Below are positions 13,911-16,749 of a stretch of DNA of 16,749 nucleotides, in pieces. Each line of letters begins with the position of its first letter. The stretch's first letter is position 1. The notes under the pieces were generated by a model. That model did not search any database, was not told where the DNA came from, and saw only the letters and a list, made by a program, of their open reading frames with translations. Position numbers and translations under genes: made by a program. This stretch comes from Bacteroidales bacterium UBA2295 (GTDB taxonomy: Bacteria > Bacteroidota > Bacteroidia > Bacteroidales > Tenuifilaceae). The stretch covers positions 9,710-26,458 of the forward strand of contig DDWD01000004.1 of assembly GCA_002345825.1 (NCBI GenBank), written 5' to 3'.

Positions 13911-15161
13911 CTACCTCTTTTTCTTCTTTTTATTCTTTTTAAGTTGCTTTTTCACCTCAAATTCCTCCTGATCCTTTATAAGCGATAGCCAATCATGGGA
14001 AGCATCCTCTGAGAAATCGATGGTTGCCTGATACTCGCTATTGCTTATGCCAAGAACCGAAATGGGATTGTGCAAATACTTCTCAATCTCCTTAAGAGTA
14101 GGTTGCTCCTCGGTGCTGCAAAACGAAAGCGCCTTTCCCCGTTGGTTTCCTCGACCGGTACGACCTACCCTATGTACATAGTTTTCGGCTACATCGGGCA
14201 AATCGTAGTTTATAACAAACTCAACGTTGGGAATATCTATACCTCTTGCGCTCACATCGGTGGCAATTAAAACCCTGTTCTTCCCGCTTTTAAAATTGTC
14301 CATTACTTCGGTTCGCTCGCCTTGATCTTTGCTGCTGTGGATGGTTTGGCTTGCAATTCCAACCCGTTCCATAGCTTTTAGAACTCGCTCGGCGCGTACC
14401 TTGGTGCGAACAAACACCAACATCTTGCTCTCCGGGTTTTCTTTGATAAAGTGTTCAAGGAAGAAACGCTTGTCGTCCATCTCAATAAAGGCAACAGAAT
14501 GGTCAATATTCTTCGACACGGGATCCTTGGGCGAGATATGAATACGCACAGCGTGTTGCACCAAGCCGTAGGCTAAATCCTTAATCCTATCGTTGATGGT
14601 TGCTGAGAAGAAAAGCGTTTGCCTGTACCGTGGAATGCGGCGAATAAGCTGCTCCATATCGTTAATAAAGCCCAGCTCCAGCATATGGTCGGCCTCGTCA
14701 ATAATCAGTATCTCAACCGCTTTAAACGACAGAAAACCCTGGCTAGCCAAATCGAACATTCGGCCGGGAGTAGCCACCAGCACATCTACCCCACTTTTTA
14801 GAATACCTATTTGAGGATCCTGTGTTACTCCGCCGTATACTCCAACAACATTCAACCCAACGCCCTTATTCAAAGCCCTATATACATCGGCTACTTGAAT
14901 GGCTAGCTCATGTGTTGGAACCATCACCAGGCAACGGGTTTCGTAAGCACCAATTTTAGCTGGTTTTGAGCAAAGCATTTGAATTGTGGGAATGGCAAAG
15001 GCTGCGGTTTTTCCCGTACCTGTTTGGGCAATTGCTAATACGTCCTCACCCTTTAGCGTTGGCGGAATGGCTTTAAACTGGATATCGGTAGGTCTTTTAA
15101 AACCAAGATCGGCAAGATTCTGCTTTAGCGCGGGTACAAAATTGTACTGTTCAAACTTCAT
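13911..15161 (-). CDS. DEAD-box ATP-dependent RNA helicase
   Basis: This 416-residue paralogue of the helicase at 12249-13598 has the canonical motif II. Motifs: Q motif PTDIQ (24-28), Walker A AQTGTGKT (45-52), motif Ia PTHEL (82-86; usually PTREL), TPGR (131-134), DEAD (155-158), SAT (186-188), ARGIDI (305-310) and HRVGRTGR (330-337). It has a short C-terminal extension ending in a run of lysines (KKNKKKKKR), probably for RNA binding. It resembles RhlE-type enzymes, but the exact subgroup is uncertain. The start is the ATG at 15161. No TAnnTTTG element is obvious in the 73 bp upstream. Downstream, the 312-bp repeat region separates it from the second helicase, and no clear terminator is visible there, so read-through is possible. 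Confidence 0.94.
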   Translation of the reverse strand: MKFEQYNFVPALKQNLADLGFKRPTDIQFKAIPPTLKGEDVLAIAQTGTGKTAAFAIPTIQMLCSKPAKIGAYETRCLVMVPTHELAIQVADVYRALNKGVGLNVVGVYGGVTQDPQIGILKSGVDVLVATPGRMFDLASQGFLSFKAVEILIIDEADHMLELGFINDMEQLIRRIPRYRQTLFFSATINDRIKDLAYGLVQHAVRIHISPKDPVSKNIDHSVAFIEMDDKRFFLEHFIKENPESKMLVFVRTKVRAERVLKAMERVGIASQTIHSSKDQGERTEVMDNFKSGKNRVLIATDVSARGIDIPNVEFVINYDLPDVAENYVHRVGRTGRGNQRGKALSFCSTEEQPTLKEIEKYLHNPISVLGISNSEYQATIDFSEDASHDWLSLIKDQEEFEVKKQLKKNKKKKKR

Positions 15162-15234
15162 ATTTTAATTGAATTGGGGAATTTGTAAATAACTGTTTTG
15201 CACCTCGGTTGTTCCCCATTTGTGTTAATACTCC

Positions 15235-15681
15235 TTACTTTGCTCTTCTAATAAGTCTTTCATAAAGATCTTCGGTTGAAATAAATTTATTCCAGCCTTT
15301 TTTCCTCAACCCCATTTGCAACTCCTTATCTCCACTCCATAACTTACCCTTGATGTGCTCGGTTAATGCAACGAATTCTGTATCATCAACATCCACATCT
15401 TTTGTAAGACCTTCAGCCATCTCATACGATTCTTTAGGAATAAGCCTTAGGTTGATAAACCTAATCTTTTTTGTTATAAGAGTGATAATACGGTCTAATT
15501 CGCAATCTGAATAATTGGAGATATTTAAAATTTTTTTCTTGTGTTTTTCTACTTCAACCGATAACTGTTCTGTTGAGTAGAAATTTAGCCTGCTTTTTGG
15601 TTGGAGCAGGATTCTTGCAATTTTGCTGTTTGTATTTAGAATTGCACTAAAAGCAATATTTGTATCAACAACAATTCTCAT
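15235..15681 (-). CDS. PIN-domain protein, probable toxin of a TA pair
   Basis: The 148-residue PIN-like nuclease opens with MRIVVDTNIAFSAIL, giving the first acidic residue Asp6. An acidic pair near 43-45, DVDDTEFVAL with Asp99/Asp100, and WSGDKEL with Asp118 supply the other likely metal ligands. The set is complete, so the enzyme is probably active as a ribonuclease, with unknown target RNA (tRNA and mRNA targets are known for VapC-like toxins). Its ATG shares one base with the stop of the upstream small gene (TAATG), a translational coupling typical of antitoxin-toxin operons. It could also be a non-toxic PIN protein, but the arrangement favours TA. Confidence 0.82.
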   Translation of the reverse strand: MRIVVDTNIAFSAILNTNSKIARILLQPKSRLNFYSTEQLSVEVEKHKKKILNISNYSDCELDRIITLITKKIRFINLRLIPKESYEMAEGLTKDVDVDDTEFVALTEHIKGKLWSGDKELQMGLRKKGWNKFISTEDLYERLIRRAK

Positions 15682-15881
15682 TAGTCAAGTTGCTGCTTAG
15701 TATTTTCCCAACGACCTTTTTTAATCGTTTTAACTAAATCATCAACTTCTTTTTGTGATGTTTTAGTGTTCTTTGTCAACTCTTTATATTCAAACAAATC
15801 GGTTAGATCTTGTAGGTCATCCAAATTCATACTTTTCGGAAACCTAAAGATTATTTCGTTGGGTGTTCTTTCAATAATCAT
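15681..15881 (-). CDS. Putative antitoxin partner of the PIN protein
   Basis: The 66-residue acidic/basic small protein lies directly upstream of the PIN gene and overlaps it by 1 nt. Its opening (MIIERTPNEIIFRFP) looks like beta strands. A helical part NLDDLQDLTDLFEYKELT (19-36) follows, and the end (SQKEVDDLVKTIKKGRWENTKQ) has the Trp-containing basic tail often seen in antitoxins that bind the toxin active site. I do not recognise an AbrB, RHH, Phd or Xre DNA-binding fold with confidence, so the antitoxin role is inferred from position, size and the coupled start. The start is the ATG at 15881. Confidence 0.68.
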   Translation of the reverse strand: MIIERTPNEIIFRFPKSMNLDDLQDLTDLFEYKELTKNTKTSQKEVDDLVKTIKKGRWENTKQQLD

Positions 15882-15958
15882 AGCCTTTTTCTTTGAATGT
15901 ACGAATTTAACTATAAATAGGTTTTACCTAACAACATTCTATATTCTGCTTTTGACTG

Positions 15959-15966
15959 CAAAGATA
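15959..15966 (-). promoter_or_regulatory. Candidate -7 element of the TA promoter
   Basis: On the minus strand this reads TATCTTTG, an exact TAnnTTTG match, about 78 nt upstream of the antitoxin ATG and downstream of the peptidase terminator. The expected -33 TTTG is not present at 19-21 nt. The position between terminator and gene supports it. Confidence 0.45.
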
Positions 15967-16004
15967 GTAAAATGTTTTATCTGTAAGGAGATTAGTTACA
16001 AGAC

Positions 16005-16043
16005 AAAAGTCCGGATACGACTGATAGTCGAACCCGGACTTTT
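16005..16043 (-). terminator. Intrinsic terminator after the M3 peptidase gene
   Basis: A 10-bp outer stem (AAAAGTCCGG / CCGGACTTTT) and a 5-bp inner stem (CGACT / AGTCG) are separated by a 3x3 internal loop, with a 3-nt apical loop. It lies about 20 nt past the peptidase stop. T-rich tracts are present on both strands, so it may work in both directions, although no plus-strand gene ends here. Confidence 0.85.
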
Positions 16044-16063
16044 TAATATAGTTGAAGCCAATT

Positions 16064-16749
16064 CTACTTCTTCAAACCGCTTCTCTCCAGCAGCGCATCT
16101 ACCGATGGCTCGTGACCACGGAAACGCACGTAAAGGGTCATAGGATGCTCACTTCCGCCCTTTGATAAGATATTATTGCGAAGCGATTGGGCAGTCTCCT
16201 TATTAAAAATTCCCTTTTCCTTGAAAAGCGAGTAGGCATCGGCATCGAGCACCTCGGCCCACTTGTAGCTGTAGTATCCTGCAGCATACCCACCGCCGAA
16301 GATATGGCTAAATGCTGGGCTAAAGGCAGTCCCCTCCACGTGAGGTAGCACGTTGGCTCGGGCCATATGCTTGTTCTCAAAGGCAATTACATCGCCAGTA
16401 AATGGCTTCTCGATACCGTGCCAAGCCATATCAACCAGTCCAAAGCTAAGCTGACGGATAGATAGATTGCCAGCCAGGAAATTACGGCTATTGATAATGG
16501 TTTGAACCATTTCTTGAGGAATGGGTTCGCCTGTTTGGTAGTGAACGGCAAACATATCGAGATATTCCTTCTCAACAGCCCAGTTCTCCATTACCTGCGA
16601 GGGTAGCTCAACAAAATCCCGGTAAACCGATGTTCCCGAAAGGTTTGGATAAGTTGTATTGGCAAAAATACCGTGCAGCGCATGTCCAAACTCGTGTAGG
16701 AATGTGGTAAACTCGTTAAAGGTAAGCAACGATGGCGTATCCTTGGTGG
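16064..16749 (-). CDS. dcp: M3-family peptidyl-dipeptidase (Dcp-like), C-terminal part
   Basis: This is the last ~228 residues of a zinc metallopeptidase; the N-terminal part lies beyond the right edge, and the frame stays open to base 16749. The zinc site HEFGHALH is present (HEFGH at 16682-16696). A downstream DFVELPSQVMENW provides the third ligand Glu. The C-terminal segments FSHIFGGGYAAGYYSYKW and LRNNILSKGGSEHPM closely match peptidyl-dipeptidase Dcp, which removes C-terminal dipeptides from peptides. Oligopeptidase A-like M3 enzymes are the main alternative, but the GGGYAAGYY region favours Dcp. Whether it has a signal peptide (some Bacteroidota copies do) cannot be seen. It ends in a terminator at 16005-16043. 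Confidence 0.9.
   Translation of the reverse strand, partial: TKDTPSLLTFNEFTTFLHEFGHALHGIFANTTYPNLSGTSVYRDFVELPSQVMENWAVEKEYLDMFAVHYQTGEPIPQEMVQTIINSRNFLAGNLSIRQLSFGLVDMAWHGIEKPFTGDVIAFENKHMARANVLPHVEGTAFSPAFSHIFGGGYAAGYYSYKWAEVLDADAYSLFKEKGIFNKETAQSLRNNILSKGGSEHPMTLYVRFRGHEPSVDALLERSGLKK

Overview
The window is ordinary-looking chromosomal DNA from a member of the Bacteroidota, most likely Bacteroidales or a close relative. The evidence is the set of protein families (a DUF6588-like secreted protein, a DUF4252 lipoprotein, a PorT-type small beta-barrel, a metal-dependent KdsA), the lack of clear Shine-Dalgarno sequences, and several upstream matches to the Bacteroidota -7 element TAnnTTTG. 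The best of these has a TTTG -33 element at exactly 19 nt. No rRNA, tRNA, CRISPR array, insertion sequence or prophage gene is visible. Genus cannot be named from this sequence.

Layout. Bases 1-243 hold the N-terminal part of a secreted protein on the minus strand, cut by the window edge. A plus-strand pair follows, rarA (clamp-loader-like AAA+ ATPase acting at stalled forks) and kdsA (KDO-8-phosphate synthase for lipid A/core LPS). kdsA meets a minus-strand hybrid histidine kinase tail to tail with an 8-nt overlap. Next on the minus strand come a small outer-membrane beta-barrel with a clean terminator, a cardiolipin synthase, a DUF4252 lipoprotein and a FlK-like hotdog thioesterase. The block 7821-9595 is a compact operon of a second hotdog acyl-CoA thioesterase followed by fetA and fetB. 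A strong terminator separates it from a GNAT acetyltransferase / alanine-ornithine racemase-family operon, which has the best promoter of the window.

The right third carries one uncharacterised basic protein on the plus strand (11505-11984). It is followed on the minus strand by a VF530-family protein just downstream of a DEAD-box RNA helicase with a DEVD motif II, then a second DEAD-box helicase. The 312-bp gap between the two helicases is packed with short degenerate tandem repeats: heptads, a hairpin that interrupts them, a 14-15-bp array and an exact 18-bp duplication. A PIN-domain toxin/antitoxin pair follows, then a terminator and the C-terminal third of a Dcp-type M3 peptidyl-dipeptidase running off the right edge.

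Functionally, much of the window concerns the cell envelope (KDO, cardiolipin, beta-barrel, lipoprotein, the two secreted or outer-membrane proteins) and RNA handling (two helicases). I see no clear large novel system. The items most worth a second look are the repeat-filled leader between the helicases, the thioesterase-fetAB and GNAT-racemase pairings, the helicase-VF530 pairing, and the small TA module.
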